DNA of 64,000 nt from assembly GCF_002929705.1 (NCBI RefSeq), contig NZ_PJIN01000009.1:92763-156762 (forward strand), given 5' to 3'. Positions 17,348 through 26,283 of the stretch are shown in pieces (within the stretch, counting starts at the first letter, position 1; every line of letters starts with the position of its first letter). Source of the stretch: Arthrobacter sp. N199823 (lineage in GTDB: Bacteria; Actinomycetota; Actinomycetes; Actinomycetales; Micrococcaceae). The notes under the pieces are model-generated. The model was given only the letters and a program-made list of their open reading frames with translations. It was not told the origin of the DNA and made no database searches. A program made the position numbers and the translations under genes.

Positions 17348-17373
17348 GTGGAGGATTGTGGAGTAATGTGGAG
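17348..17373 (+). promoter_or_regulatory. Three MraZ-type operator boxes
   Basis: GTGGAG is repeated at 17348-17353, 17358-17363 and 17368-17373, exactly 10 bp apart. MraZ proteins bind several short G-rich direct repeats (TGGGA-type in E. coli) with one helical turn spacing upstream of their own gene, so this is very probably the autoregulatory site. Confidence 0.8.
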
Positions 17374-17435
17374 CACGTAAGAGGGGAATGGGGCTGGATT
17401 GGTCAAAAGCTCTCAACAATGAAGGCGGTGTCGGG

Positions 17436-17867
17436 TTGTTTCTCGGAACACACTCACCGCGTCTTGATGAGAAGGGACGGATCATTCTGCCCGCTAAATT
17501 CCGGGAGGAATTATCCAGCGGCCTGGTCTTAACCAAAGGGCAGGAAAACTGTATTTACGTGTTCAGCGCACGGGAGTTTGAAAAGGTGCTGGCTCAGATG
17601 CAGGATGCGCCACTGTCCAACATGGCGGCCCGTGACTACATTCGAATCTTCCTGTCTGGGGCCTCTGATGAGGTTCCGGATAAGCAGGGGCGGGTCACCA
17701 TTCCAGCGGCTTTGCGTTCCTACGCAGGGCTGGAGAAGGAACTGGTCGTCATTGGCGCAGGTAGCAGGGCTGAGATCTGGGATGCACCTTCCTGGAACGA
17801 ATACTTGGCAGCCAAGGAGATGGCCTTCTCGGCAACAGACGAGTTGGGTATTCCAGGCATTAGTTAG
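17436..17867 (+). CDS. mraZ: Transcriptional regulator MraZ
   Basis: The product is a ring-forming AbrB-fold DNA-binding protein that controls the dcw operon. Two SpoVT/AbrB-like halves are seen: [23 protein letters not shown] at the N-terminus and [18 protein letters not shown] in the middle. The TTG at 17436 was chosen because it gives 143 aa starting LFLGTHSPR, the exact family length and N-terminus, and GAAGG lies about 10 nt upstream; the longer frame from 17388 adds non-conserved residues. Three GTGGAG boxes lie 63-88 bp upstream. Confidence 0.93.
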   Translation: MFLGTHSPRLDEKGRIILPAKFREELSSGLVLTKGQENCIYVFSAREFEKVLAQMQDAPLSNMAARDYIRIFLSGASDEVPDKQGRVTIPAALRSYAGLEKELVVIGAGSRAEIWDAPSWNEYLAAKEMAFSATDELGIPGIS

Positions 17868-18217
17868 TGCCTGAGAGGCCAAGCGCAAAACAGCACCAAA
17901 CAGCACCAAACAGCAGCAATGAACAAGAGCAGCACGGCAATAACGGTGGTCTTGAATGAGATCTCCAGCCGCCCAGCAAGGCCGTCAAACCTGGCTCACC
18001 TTCCCCGGAGCCAGGCAGGACGGGGCTTGGCGCGGAGGGGGATCTGGTTTAAGACCGGCAACGGTCTCAAACCGGCACAGTGCAGCGACGCACGCGGGCC
18101 GCCTGAACCAGATCAGTACCAAGTAAGACCTGCAGGAAAATATTTATCGCCAGTGAGCAATGCCATGGGGGAACGAGAATCCCCTCCCGGTTTTGACCGA
18201 AGAGAAACGGAGTCGTG
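17868..18217 (+). other. mraZ-rsmH leader region
   Basis: This 350-bp gap holds no gene. It starts with three near-copies of AAACAGCACC (17887-17916), contains the CUUCCCC hairpin (17990-18015), and a larger fold: GATCTGGTT (18041-18049) can pair with AACCAGATC (18106-18114) around an inner AGACCG/CGGTCT stem. Together this looks like a structured 5' leader of rsmH. Confidence 0.6.
17990..18015 (+). ncRNA. Candidate mraW RNA motif in rsmH leader
   Basis: A perfect 8-bp stem (CCTGGCTC with GAGCCAGG) closes a 10-nt loop holding CTTCCCC (18000-18006). From memory, the mraW RNA motif of Actinobacteria is a hairpin in the 5' leader of mraW/rsmH with a conserved CUUCCCC loop. Position and loop agree; the function of the motif is unknown. 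Confidence 0.65.
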
Positions 18218-19216
18218 ATGACGTCGGAAACCCCCACGCCACCTACGTCCGAACGCCACACTCCAGTTCTAAAAGATCGCTGCATCAACCTCCTGGCTCC
18301 TGCCTTTGAGGTGGCCCGAGCTGCGGGGCGCACCCCTGTTGTCATTGACGCCACGTTGGGCATGGGCGGGCACAGCGAAGCCATGTTGCAGCGCTACCCT
18401 GATTTGCATCTGATTGGCATCGATCGCGACACCGAAGCGTTGGGCTTGGCCGGAGAGCGGTTGTCACCGTTTAAGGACCGCACCGACCTGGTCCATGCGG
18501 TGTACGACGAGATTGCCGATGTTTTGGCCGACCTGGGGGTTCCCAGCATTGACGGCATCCTGATGGACCTCGGAGTCTCCTCCTTGCAACTTGATGAACG
18601 TGATCGCGGATTCGCTTACTCCTTCGATGCACCCCTTGACATGCGCATGGACACCAGCCGCGGCCAGACAGCAGCCGATGTGATCAACAGCTACTCGGAA
18701 GAGGAGCTGGTGCGCATCATCCGCAAGTGGGGCGAGGAGAAGTTCGCCGGACGCATTGCCAATCACATTGTCGCCGCACGCGATAAGGCCCCGCTGACAC
18801 GCACAGGGGAGCTGGTGGAGATCATCCGCAACGTTGTTCCCTCCGGAGCCGCCAAGACCGGTGGGCACCCTGCAAAACGGACGTTCCAAGCGCTGCGCAT
18901 TGAAGTCAACGAGGAACTGAGCGTTCTCGAGACCGCGATTCCCGCGGCCGTGGATGCTCTCAGCCTCCACGGCCGCGCTGTGGTGATGTCTTATCACTCG
19001 CTGGAAGACAAGATCGTCAAGGCCGTCTTCGCAGCAGGAGCCGCATCGTCGGCTCCTGCGGGATTCCCCGTGGAGCTCGAAGAGCACAAGGCCACCTTGA
19101 AACGCCTGACCAAGGGCACTGAAATACCAACAGCGCAGGAAATTGCAGAGAATCCAAGGGCAGCATCAGCACGCTTGCGGGCCGTGGAAAAGATCAGAAT
19201 CAGGAGTGCCGTATGA
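18218..19216 (+). CDS. rsmH: 16S rRNA (cytosine-1402-N4) methyltransferase
   Basis: The product (332 aa, MraW) methylates C1402 of 16S rRNA at N4 using S-adenosylmethionine. The SAM-binding motif is [13 protein letters not shown], followed by [22 protein letters not shown] and the late [12 protein letters not shown] block, all typical. ATG 18218 is 5 nt behind GGAG and is preferred to GTG 18215. It is the second gene of the dcw cluster, and its stop overlaps ftsL by ATGA, so the two are translationally coupled. Length is normal. Confidence 0.96.
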   Translation: MTSETPTPPTSERHTPVLKDRCINLLAPAFEVARAAGRTPVVIDATLGMGGHSEAMLQRYPDLHLIGIDRDTEALGLAGERLSPFKDRTDLVHAVYDEIADVLADLGVPSIDGILMDLGVSSLQLDERDRGFAYSFDAPLDMRMDTSRGQTAADVINSYSEEELVRIIRKWGEEKFAGRIANHIVAARDKAPLTRTGELVEIIRNVVPSGAAKTGGHPAKRTFQALRIEVNEELSVLETAIPAAVDALSLHGRAVVMSYHSLEDKIVKAVFAAGAASSAPAGFPVELEEHKATLKRLTKGTEIPTAQEIAENPRAASARLRAVEKIRIRSAV

Positions 19217-19911
19217 GCCAGAACGCCCTACGCTCCAGCCATGTCGTTGTGGGCAACACTGCCCGCGTCCTGACCGAGCCTCTGCCCCCTGTTGCGCCCT
19301 CGGAACCGAAGGTCAAAAAGTCTAGGGCTGCGTTGTCACTGGTGGTGTCAGCACCGCGAGGCGGGCGCTCATCCTTGGCGGTGACACTGCTGCTGATGGT
19401 GGCAGTGGCCTTGGGTGTGGTTCTGGTGATGAGTATTTCCGTTTCAAAGGGCCAGTACGAGCTGGTGGACCTGAAGAGTCAGCAATCCGAGCTGATCAAG
19501 GCGAACCAGTCTATGGAACAGGAAATTGCTGCGAAGCAGGCTCCTCAGGAACTGGCGGCACAGGCTGCGGCGCTGGGCATGGTTCCGGCAGGCGTCACGG
19601 GACAAATTGATGTGCGAACCAAGTCCGTCAGCGGTTCGCCGCTGCCGGCCTCGGCCGATACCAAAGGCCTGGTAGACATACCGGCCGCCGTCATCGACAC
19701 GCCGCAGGCTCCTGTTCCGGTTGAAGCCCCGCTGAGCCCCGCGGCCCAGGTCAATGCCACGGAAAACAGTGACGCTGAAGACACTGCAGCCAAGGCCAGC
19801 GCGGCTAAACCCAGCGCTGTCAAAGAGACGCCGAAGCCCGCGGCCAATGTGCCGGCCACTCCTGACCTTAATGGCGGCACCATTCCGGGACCGGCACAAA
19901 AGGACAGTTAA
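19213..19911 (+). CDS. ftsL: FtsL-like septum protein
   Basis: The product (232 aa) is a bitopic membrane protein: a basic cytoplasmic N-terminus of ~50 residues, one hydrophobic segment (about 55-78), a coiled-coil stretch ([25 protein letters not shown]) and a long Ala/Pro-rich extracytoplasmic tail. Position between rsmH and ftsI and this architecture identify FtsL, which joins FtsB/FtsQ in activating septal FtsWI. Sequence conservation in FtsL is low, so the name rests largely on position. The long tail is typical of Actinobacteria and absent in E. coli. Start overlaps rsmH by 4 bp. Confidence 0.82.
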   Translation: MSQNALRSSHVVVGNTARVLTEPLPPVAPSEPKVKKSRAALSLVVSAPRGGRSSLAVTLLLMVAVALGVVLVMSISVSKGQYELVDLKSQQSELIKANQSMEQEIAAKQAPQELAAQAAALGMVPAGVTGQIDVRTKSVSGSPLPASADTKGLVDIPAAVIDTPQAPVPVEAPLSPAAQVNATENSDAEDTAAKASAAKPSAVKETPKPAANVPATPDLNGGTIPGPAQKDS

Positions 19912-19975
19912 CTTTTCTATGATGGACTGAGCGCTTCACCAATTCGCGAAGCAAGGAATGCAAGGAACTCAAGCG

Positions 19976-21823
19976 GTGGTACAAAACTCAAGTCCGAGCG
20001 CACGTGGTGCAAATGCACAGCAACTCAATAAGATCGGCCGCGGGCGCATCGGGTGGGGTTTCATCGCCATGATGGTTATCCTGCTCATCATCGCCGGCAG
20101 GCTGGTCCTGGTGCAGGGCCTGGATGTGGGCAACATGGCGCAGGCGGCCGAGAACCAGCGCAAGGTGGTTCAGACGCTGCCAGCTGTCCGCGGGAAAATT
20201 GTTGACGTCAAGGGAAAAGTACTTGCCGAAAGCATCATTCGCTACAACATCACCGTTTCCCAGATTAACTTTGCGCAGTACCCCGAGTTTAAGCGGGTCG
20301 ACATTGACCCAAAGACCGGTGAAGGAATCATTGATCCGGCAACCGGCCAGTGGAAAGTGGAAAGCTTCACTGCTGATGAGGGCATCGAGCAGTTGTCCCA
20401 GCTTTTGAAGCTGCCCTTCGATGACGTCAAAAAGAGCGTGACAGGCGATAAGGTCCATAACTTCGTTGCCATGGATGTCAGCCCGCAAGTTGAGCAGCAA
20501 GTCGCCGCGCTGCGAGTTCCTGGCATCTACTCCGAAGTTGTCACAAAGCGCGTCTACCCCATGGGAGCCGTGGGTGGCCCCATCGTGGGATTCTTGGACA
20601 AACAGGGCAAGGCATTGGCTGGCATTGAGCAGACAATGGATGCCAAATTGACAGGGAAAGACGGTTCGCGGACCTATCAGGCAGGCAAGAACGGCATTAT
20701 CATTCCCACGGCCCCGGTCCGCACCGTCCCGGCTGTTGACGGGCAAACTGTCAAGCTCACCATTGACCAAGATATCCAGTTCTACGCGCAGCAGGCCGCA
20801 CAGCAGCAAAAAGAGCAGTACAAAGCTGAATGGGTCAGCATCACAGTTGTGGAGGCCAAGACCGGCAAGGCCGTGGCCATCGCTGACAGTGACTCCTATG
20901 ATCCCAACAATGTGGGCGCCTCAGATCCCTCCGACATTGGCTCACGCAGCATCAGCTCGGTGGTGGAGCCTGGCTCCACCAGCAAGATCATGACGGCCGC
21001 GGCCTTGGTTCAAGAAGGCCTGGCCACGCCCCTGAGTGAGTATCTGGTGCCACCAACGTTGACCATTGACGGGCAGAATTTCTCTGACTCCTTCACCCAT
21101 GGAACCGAGAAGCGCACTCTTTCCGGAATCATCACCGATTCCATGAACACCGGAACAGTCATGGCCGGATCCAAGCTCAGCCTGCAGCAGCGCTATGACT
21201 ACATGCGTAAGTTCGGCGTGGGGGAGAAGACGGGCATTGCACTGCCGGGTGAGAGCCCGGGCATCCTGGCGAAATGGCAGAACTGGGACGGCCGGCAGCA
21301 GTACACGGTGCTGTTCGGTCAGGGTGTTGCGCAAACCCCGCTGCAAACCACCATGGTCTTCCAAACCATCGCTAACAACGGCGTCCGGCTCAAGCCAGCC
21401 ATCATCGACTCCTTCACCCACGCCGATGGCACGGTGGAGACGGTTCCCCAGGCCCCCGGTGTGAAGGTCATTAGCCCCGAGACGGCCAAGGACGCCAGGG
21501 ACATGCTTGAAGGCGTGGTGACCATGACCGACTACAAGGTAGTCGACATTCCCGGCTACCGCACTGGCGGCAAGACAGGCACCGCCGAGGCGCCTGCCGA
21601 TAATGGTGTGGGCTTCGACGGCTACACCACCTCCTTCATCGGCATGGCGCCCATGGATGATCCCCGCTATGTGGTGGGTATAACTGTCCAACGTCCGCAA
21701 GGCAACGTCTATGGAATCACTCAGGGGTATACGTTTAATCAAGTGATGGGGCAGGTGCTTCGCAGCAACGATGTGCCGCCTTCCACCACCCCGCCCGTCA
21801 AGCTCCCCAAGTTTTACAAATGA
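19976..21823 (+). CDS. ftsI: Penicillin-binding protein, septal transpeptidase
   Basis: The product (615 aa) cross-links septal peptidoglycan. One N-terminal membrane anchor (about 25-45) is followed by the PBP dimer domain and a transpeptidase domain whose active-site motifs are VEPGSTSKI (SxxK serine), TDSMNTG (SxN) and TGGKTGTAE (KTG). GTG 19976 has AAGGA 9 nt upstream; ATG 19958 is an alternative, but its AAGGA touches the start. The stop overlaps murE by ATGA. It belongs to class B PBPs and should act with FtsW. No PASTA domain is present. Confidence 0.93.
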   Translation: MVQNSSPSARGANAQQLNKIGRGRIGWGFIAMMVILLIIAGRLVLVQGLDVGNMAQAAENQRKVVQTLPAVRGKIVDVKGKVLAESIIRYNITVSQINFAQYPEFKRVDIDPKTGEGIIDPATGQWKVESFTADEGIEQLSQLLKLPFDDVKKSVTGDKVHNFVAMDVSPQVEQQVAALRVPGIYSEVVTKRVYPMGAVGGPIVGFLDKQGKALAGIEQTMDAKLTGKDGSRTYQAGKNGIIIPTAPVRTVPAVDGQTVKLTIDQDIQFYAQQAAQQQKEQYKAEWVSITVVEAKTGKAVAIADSDSYDPNNVGASDPSDIGSRSISSVVEPGSTSKIMTAAALVQEGLATPLSEYLVPPTLTIDGQNFSDSFTHGTEKRTLSGIITDSMNTGTVMAGSKLSLQQRYDYMRKFGVGEKTGIALPGESPGILAKWQNWDGRQQYTVLFGQGVAQTPLQTTMVFQTIANNGVRLKPAIIDSFTHADGTVETVPQAPGVKVISPETAKDARDMLEGVVTMTDYKVVDIPGYRTGGKTGTAEAPADNGVGFDGYTTSFIGMAPMDDPRYVVGITVQRPQGNVYGITQGYTFNQVMGQVLRSNDVPPSTTPPVKLPKFYK

Positions 21824-23634
21824 GACGCAACCCCGAAGATTTCTCCGTGGATTCTGCAGTAGAAAAGGATTTCGTTCAAGTGCCTGTGAACACCCCCGGC
21901 AACCCCTTGCGGCCTAGCCGCCACAGTGGCGCCACTCTAGCCGAGTTGGCCGGCGTGGCGGGCCTGCTCCCTGAAAGCGTGCCTTTCGAGCAGGCCAGCA
22001 TCCGCATCACAGGTGTGAGCCTTGATTCAAGAGCCGTCTGGCCGGGAGATTTGTACCTTGCGCTGCCTGGCGCCCGAAGCCATGGCGCGTCCTTTGCCGA
22101 GGCCGCCATTTCCTCGGGTGCTCTTGCCATCATGACGGACGACGCCGGAGCCCGGCTCTTGGGTGAATCGGCAGCTGTGCCGGTGCTTGTGGTGCAAGAC
22201 GCGCGCGCTGTGGCCGGGAAGCTGGCCGCTGCGGTCTACGGAACTTCGGGAACCGCTGCAGCAAGTGAGCGTAACTCATTGGAGCTGTTCGGGCTCACGG
22301 GCACCAACGGCAAGACCACCACCACGTATTTTTTGAACTCGCTGCTGCGGGCACTCGGTCATGGCACCGGACTGATTGGCACCATTGAAATCCTGGCTGG
22401 CGAGGAAGCAATTCCCAGCAAGCTGACCACGCCGGAATCCACAGATGTCCACGCACTCGTTGCCCTCATGGCGGAAAAGGGTTTGAGTGCCGCGTCCATG
22501 GAGGTTTCCTCGCACGCGCTGGCCTTCGGCCGCGTGGATGGTGTGGTCTTTGACGTTGCCGGCTTCACCAACCTCACACAGGACCATCTGGACCTGCACG
22601 GTGGCATGGACGGCTACTTTGACACCAAGGCCGCATTGTTCACTCCAGCGCACTCCCGGCAGGCTGTCATCACGATTGATGATGTTTGGGGCCAGCGCAT
22701 GGCGGCAGCATCAACCGTTCCCACCGTCACCCTGTCCACCCACCCCCCTGTGGCTGGAACAGACGCACCTTCGGGCACAGGCACCCAGGTTGCGGATTGG
22801 CAGGTGCTGGATGTTCGCCGGGAGGGAGTGGGCTCACGCTTCACACTCAGCGGACCCAACGGCACGCTGCTTAACGTCCGCACCGGCCTCCCCGGTGGAT
22901 TTAACGTCTCCAACGCGGCGTTGGCACTGGTCATGGTGGCCACCAAGTTACGGGGGATAAGCGCGCAGGCAAGCTCCGGCGTCGAACGTGTTGAGTCCTC
23001 AACAAGCCCAGAGAGTACAGCAAGCAACCAGCAGTTCCAAGCACACGTGGCGCGCTTACAGGATGCTTTGGACCGCCATGATCCGTTCACCGTGGAAGTG
23101 CCGGGCCGGATGCAGTTGATTGGCACGGCACCCGTGGCGGTAGTGGACTTTGCGCACAATCCCGACGCCCTGGCCAGGGCGCTGGACGCCGTTCGGCCTG
23201 ACACTCCGGACGCCCGCGTGATCGCCGTCTTTGGTGCCACGGGGGAACGCGATGCCACCAAGCGTCCCATTATGGGTGCAGTGGTTGCCCAGGGTGCGGA
23301 CGTGGTTATTATCACCGACGACGATCCGCACGACGAGGACCCTGCAGGCATTCGCGCCAGTGTCCTGGCCGGTGCACGCGATGCCAATGATTCCGCCAAT
23401 CTGGGCCGCATCATTGAGGAGATCGCCCCGCGAGCCGCAGCGATCGCCCGAGCCGTGGAAATAGCCCGAGCCCAGGACGTTATTCTGGTCGCCGGACGCG
23501 GCCATGAAGTTTACCAAGAGGTCAAAGGGGTCAACTTTTCCCTCGATGATCGGGTTGAATTGCGCGCGGCCCTGGTGGCCCGCGGATTCCCCCTTACCGT
23601 TGCAAGCAAGATAGAGTCACCAACTGATGATTGA
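21820..23634 (+). CDS. murE: UDP-MurNAc-tripeptide ligase, probably L-lysine-adding
   Basis: This cytoplasmic ligase (604 aa) adds the third amino acid to UDP-MurNAc-L-Ala-D-Glu using ATP. The ATP loop GLTGTNGKTTT, the TTPESTDVH substrate block and the C-terminal GRGHEVYQEV motif are present. In place of the DNPR motif of diaminopimelate-adding enzymes the protein reads DDPH (residues 501-504); the missing arginine normally binds the second carboxylate of diaminopimelate, so L-lysine is the likely substrate, in line with the lysine walls of Arthrobacter. About 70 extra residues compared with E. coli are mostly an N-terminal extension and an insertion near residue 390. Overlaps ftsI by 4 bp and murF by 8 bp. 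Confidence 0.94.
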   Translation: MRRNPEDFSVDSAVEKDFVQVPVNTPGNPLRPSRHSGATLAELAGVAGLLPESVPFEQASIRITGVSLDSRAVWPGDLYLALPGARSHGASFAEAAISSGALAIMTDDAGARLLGESAAVPVLVVQDARAVAGKLAAAVYGTSGTAAASERNSLELFGLTGTNGKTTTTYFLNSLLRALGHGTGLIGTIEILAGEEAIPSKLTTPESTDVHALVALMAEKGLSAASMEVSSHALAFGRVDGVVFDVAGFTNLTQDHLDLHGGMDGYFDTKAALFTPAHSRQAVITIDDVWGQRMAAASTVPTVTLSTHPPVAGTDAPSGTGTQVADWQVLDVRREGVGSRFTLSGPNGTLLNVRTGLPGGFNVSNAALALVMVATKLRGISAQASSGVERVESSTSPESTASNQQFQAHVARLQDALDRHDPFTVEVPGRMQLIGTAPVAVVDFAHNPDALARALDAVRPDTPDARVIAVFGATGERDATKRPIMGAVVAQGADVVIITDDDPHDEDPAGIRASVLAGARDANDSANLGRIIEEIAPRAAAIARAVEIARAQDVILVAGRGHEVYQEVKGVNFSLDDRVELRAALVARGFPLTVASKIESPTDD

Positions 23635-25168
23635 AATTACAGCAGCCCAAATCGCCGAGCTCACTCAGGGCACCCTGACGCCGGGCACCGACCCGGATCT
23701 GCTCATTGATGTCGCCGCCATCATCACCGATTCTCGTGATGCCCGCGCCGGCAGCTTGTACGTGGCCAAGGCCGGTGAAGCGGCCGACGGTCATGACTTC
23801 ATCGCCGCAGCCTTCGCCGCCGGTGCCGTGCTGACACTTGCCGAGCGGGAAGTAGCGTTCGACGACGGAACTCCCGTCCCGGCTGTCATCGTCGCTGACT
23901 CCGTGCTCGCCATGGGATCGCTTGCGGCCGAGGTGGTGCGCCAGATCCGCGCCCATTCTCCTCTGAGTGTCATTGGCATCACCGGTTCTGCTGGCAAGAC
24001 CACCACCAAGGACTTGTTGGCGGGCATTCTGTCCCCGCTGGGTCCCACTGTGGCTCCTGTGGGCTCCTATAACGGTGAAGTGGGTGTGCCGCTGACGGTC
24101 TTCCGCGCAGATGAGGACACTCGCTATCTCATCATCGAAATGGGTGCCACGAAGATGGGGCAGATCCGGTACCTGGGTGCCCTGGTGCGCCCCGATCTGG
24201 GTGTGGTTCTCGGTGTGGGCAGCGCGCATGCCGGCGAATTTGGCTCCATAGACAATATTGCCGTGGCCAAGGGCGAGCTCGTGGAGGCGTTGACCCCCAC
24301 TGGACGGGCCCTGCTCAACTTTGACGACGGCCGTGTCCGAGCCATGGCCGCCCGTTCCGGCGCTCCCGTGAGTTTCTTCAGCAGCGCTGACGCTGATGTC
24401 CTGCTCGGCGCCGGAGCAACTCCCGGTGCAGGCACCCTTGCCAACGGGCCGGCGTCGGATGAGATGGTCCTGGCCCGCAACGTGCGCACCAACGCCGACG
24501 GGCAGCCCGAGTTTGAACTCAGTTTCCCCGGACGCTCCGAGCCGCTGCACGTGGCCAGCAAGCTGTTGGGGCTGCACCACGTCACGAATCTGCTCGCCGC
24601 CGCCTCCGCAGCGCACGCCGCCGGAGCCACCCCGGAGCAGATCGTGGCCTCGCTCAATGAGCAGCGCGCCAGCAGCCGGTACAGGATGGAACGTACCGAC
24701 CGCAGCGATGGTGTGACGGTCATCAATGACGCCTACAACGCCAATCCGGAATCCATGCGTGCTGCCTTGCGCACCTTGGCCGAGTTGGGCGGCAGCGGTG
24801 CCCGGCGTACCTGGGCTGTGCTGGGGGAGATGCTGGAACTTGGCGAAGATTCGGTGCTGGAGCACGATGCCGTGGGCCGGGTTGCTGTACGGTTGAACAT
24901 TTCCCGGCTGCTGGTTGTTGGCCAGGGTGCCCGCGCCATGCATGTGGGAGCAGTCATGGAAGGTTCCTGGGGAGATGAATCAATGTTCTTCCCCGATGCG
25001 GACGCCGCTGCGGCCGTTCTGGACGCCGAATTGGCGCCTGGAGACATTGTCTTGTTCAAGTCCTCCAATGGCGCTGGGCTTCGGTTCTTAGGCGATCGGA
25101 TAGCATTACCCCCGGGGAATAGCCCCACATCATCAAGCGATATCACTTCAGGCGAAAGGACTGCCTAG
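23627..25168 (+). CDS. murF: UDP-MurNAc-tripeptide--D-Ala-D-Ala ligase
   Basis: The product (513 aa) attaches D-alanyl-D-alanine to the UDP-MurNAc tripeptide, completing the cytoplasmic pentapeptide precursor. The Mur ligase P-loop is GITGSAGKTTTKDLL (near residue 120), followed by SYNGEVGVPLTV, EMGATKMGQI and the ATP-site block INDAYNANPESMRAAL. Domain order and length are usual. The start overlaps the end of murE by 8 bp, so coupling is likely. The next gene mraY follows after 2 bp. Confidence 0.95.
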   Translation: MIEITAAQIAELTQGTLTPGTDPDLLIDVAAIITDSRDARAGSLYVAKAGEAADGHDFIAAAFAAGAVLTLAEREVAFDDGTPVPAVIVADSVLAMGSLAAEVVRQIRAHSPLSVIGITGSAGKTTTKDLLAGILSPLGPTVAPVGSYNGEVGVPLTVFRADEDTRYLIIEMGATKMGQIRYLGALVRPDLGVVLGVGSAHAGEFGSIDNIAVAKGELVEALTPTGRALLNFDDGRVRAMAARSGAPVSFFSSADADVLLGAGATPGAGTLANGPASDEMVLARNVRTNADGQPEFELSFPGRSEPLHVASKLLGLHHVTNLLAAASAAHAAGATPEQIVASLNEQRASSRYRMERTDRSDGVTVINDAYNANPESMRAALRTLAELGGSGARRTWAVLGEMLELGEDSVLEHDAVGRVAVRLNISRLLVVGQGARAMHVGAVMEGSWGDESMFFPDADAAAAVLDAELAPGDIVLFKSSNGAGLRFLGDRIALPPGNSPTSSSDITSGERTA

Positions 25169-25170
25169 CC

Positions 25171-26283
25171 ATGATTGCACTGCTCATTGGAGCTGGCTTG
25201 GCTTTGGCCTTTGCCATGATCGGCACACCCATCTTCATCAAGTTCCTGGTGCGGCAAGGGTACGGCCAGATCATTCGAGAAGACGGCCCCACCACACACC
25301 AGATCAAGCGCGGTACCCCCACCATGGGCGGCACCGTGGTGATTGGTTCTGTCGTGGCCTCCTACTTCATCACGCACTTGATTGTGTGGTTGATCAACAA
25401 TAATTCCACCGGCCCCACAGCCTCAGGTTTGCTCATGATCTACCTCATGGTGGGCATGGGACTGGTTGGTTTCCTGGATGACTTCCTGAAGATCACCAAG
25501 CAGCACAACACCGGATTGAACCCCAAGGGCAAGCTCGTGGGCCAGGCCGTGGTGGGCATTTCCTTTGCCGTGATGGCGTTGGGCTTCCCTGATAGTTCCG
25601 GCCGTACTCCGGCGAGCACGTTCATATCCTTTGCCCGCGACATCCCCTCCCTGAACCTGGCCTTCGCTGGTGCAGGGCTGGGCGTGGTGCTGTTTGTTAT
25701 CTGGTCCAACTTGATCATCACAGCAGCCACCAACGGCGTGAACTTGACTGACGGTTTGGACGGGCTGGCCACGGGCGCCGCCATTCTAGTCTTCGGTGCC
25801 TACACTCTCATCGGCCTGTGGCAGAGCAGCCAAGGTTGCGGCTCCCACAAGGTACCCGCTGAGACCGTCTGCTACGAGGTCCGCGACCCGCTAGATCTGT
25901 CCTTGATTTCGGTCATCATGTTTGCGGCGTTGATTGGTTTCCTCTGGTGGAATACCTCCCCAGCCAAGATTTTCATGGGTGACACCGGATCCCTCGCCAT
26001 TGGTGGCGCCATTGCCGCCTTCGCCATCTTGTCCCGCACCGAACTGCTGCTGCCCATCATTGGCGGACTGTTCGTTATCATCTCCGCTTCCGTCATCATC
26101 CAGGTGGGCTACTTCAAGCTGAGCCGTGGCAAGCGAGTCTTCCTCATGGCACCGTTGCAGCACCACTTCGAGCTCAAGGGCTGGAAAGAAGTCACAGTGG
26201 TAGTCAGGTTCTGGATTCTGGCAGGACTGCTGGTAGCTGTGGGACTGGGAGCTTTTTACGCTGAATGGATTGTTCGACTGTGA
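25171..26283 (+). CDS. mraY: Phospho-N-acetylmuramoyl-pentapeptide transferase
   Basis: This integral membrane enzyme (370 aa, about ten helices) transfers phospho-MurNAc-pentapeptide to undecaprenyl phosphate, giving lipid I. Diagnostic blocks are TPTMGG near residue 50, GFLDDFLK (metal-binding aspartates), NLTDGLDGLA and the late MAPLQHHFELKGW motif. AAAGGA lies about 10 nt before ATG 25171. Insertion of a cytoplasmic/extracytoplasmic loop with CGSHKVPAETVC near residue 217 is noted. Overlaps murD. Confidence 0.96.
   Translation: MIALLIGAGLALAFAMIGTPIFIKFLVRQGYGQIIREDGPTTHQIKRGTPTMGGTVVIGSVVASYFITHLIVWLINNNSTGPTASGLLMIYLMVGMGLVGFLDDFLKITKQHNTGLNPKGKLVGQAVVGISFAVMALGFPDSSGRTPASTFISFARDIPSLNLAFAGAGLGVVLFVIWSNLIITAATNGVNLTDGLDGLATGAAILVFGAYTLIGLWQSSQGCGSHKVPAETVCYEVRDPLDLSLISVIMFAALIGFLWWNTSPAKIFMGDTGSLAIGGAIAAFAILSRTELLLPIIGGLFVIISASVIIQVGYFKLSRGKRVFLMAPLQHHFELKGWKEVTVVVRFWILAGLLVAVGLGAFYAEWIVRL

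Noticed and set aside
17388-17435. N-terminal extension of mraZ from ATG 17388
   Set aside because: MraZ proteins begin at [12 protein letters not shown] 17436 reproduces this and the 143-residue length.
19988-20809. Long minus-strand frame opposite ftsI
   Set aside because: It is the mirror of a GC-rich coding gene with all transpeptidase motifs on the plus strand.
23594-24943. 449-codon minus-strand frame opposite murF
   Set aside because: The plus strand carries intact murF motifs; the minus frame is His/Gly-rich shadow sequence.
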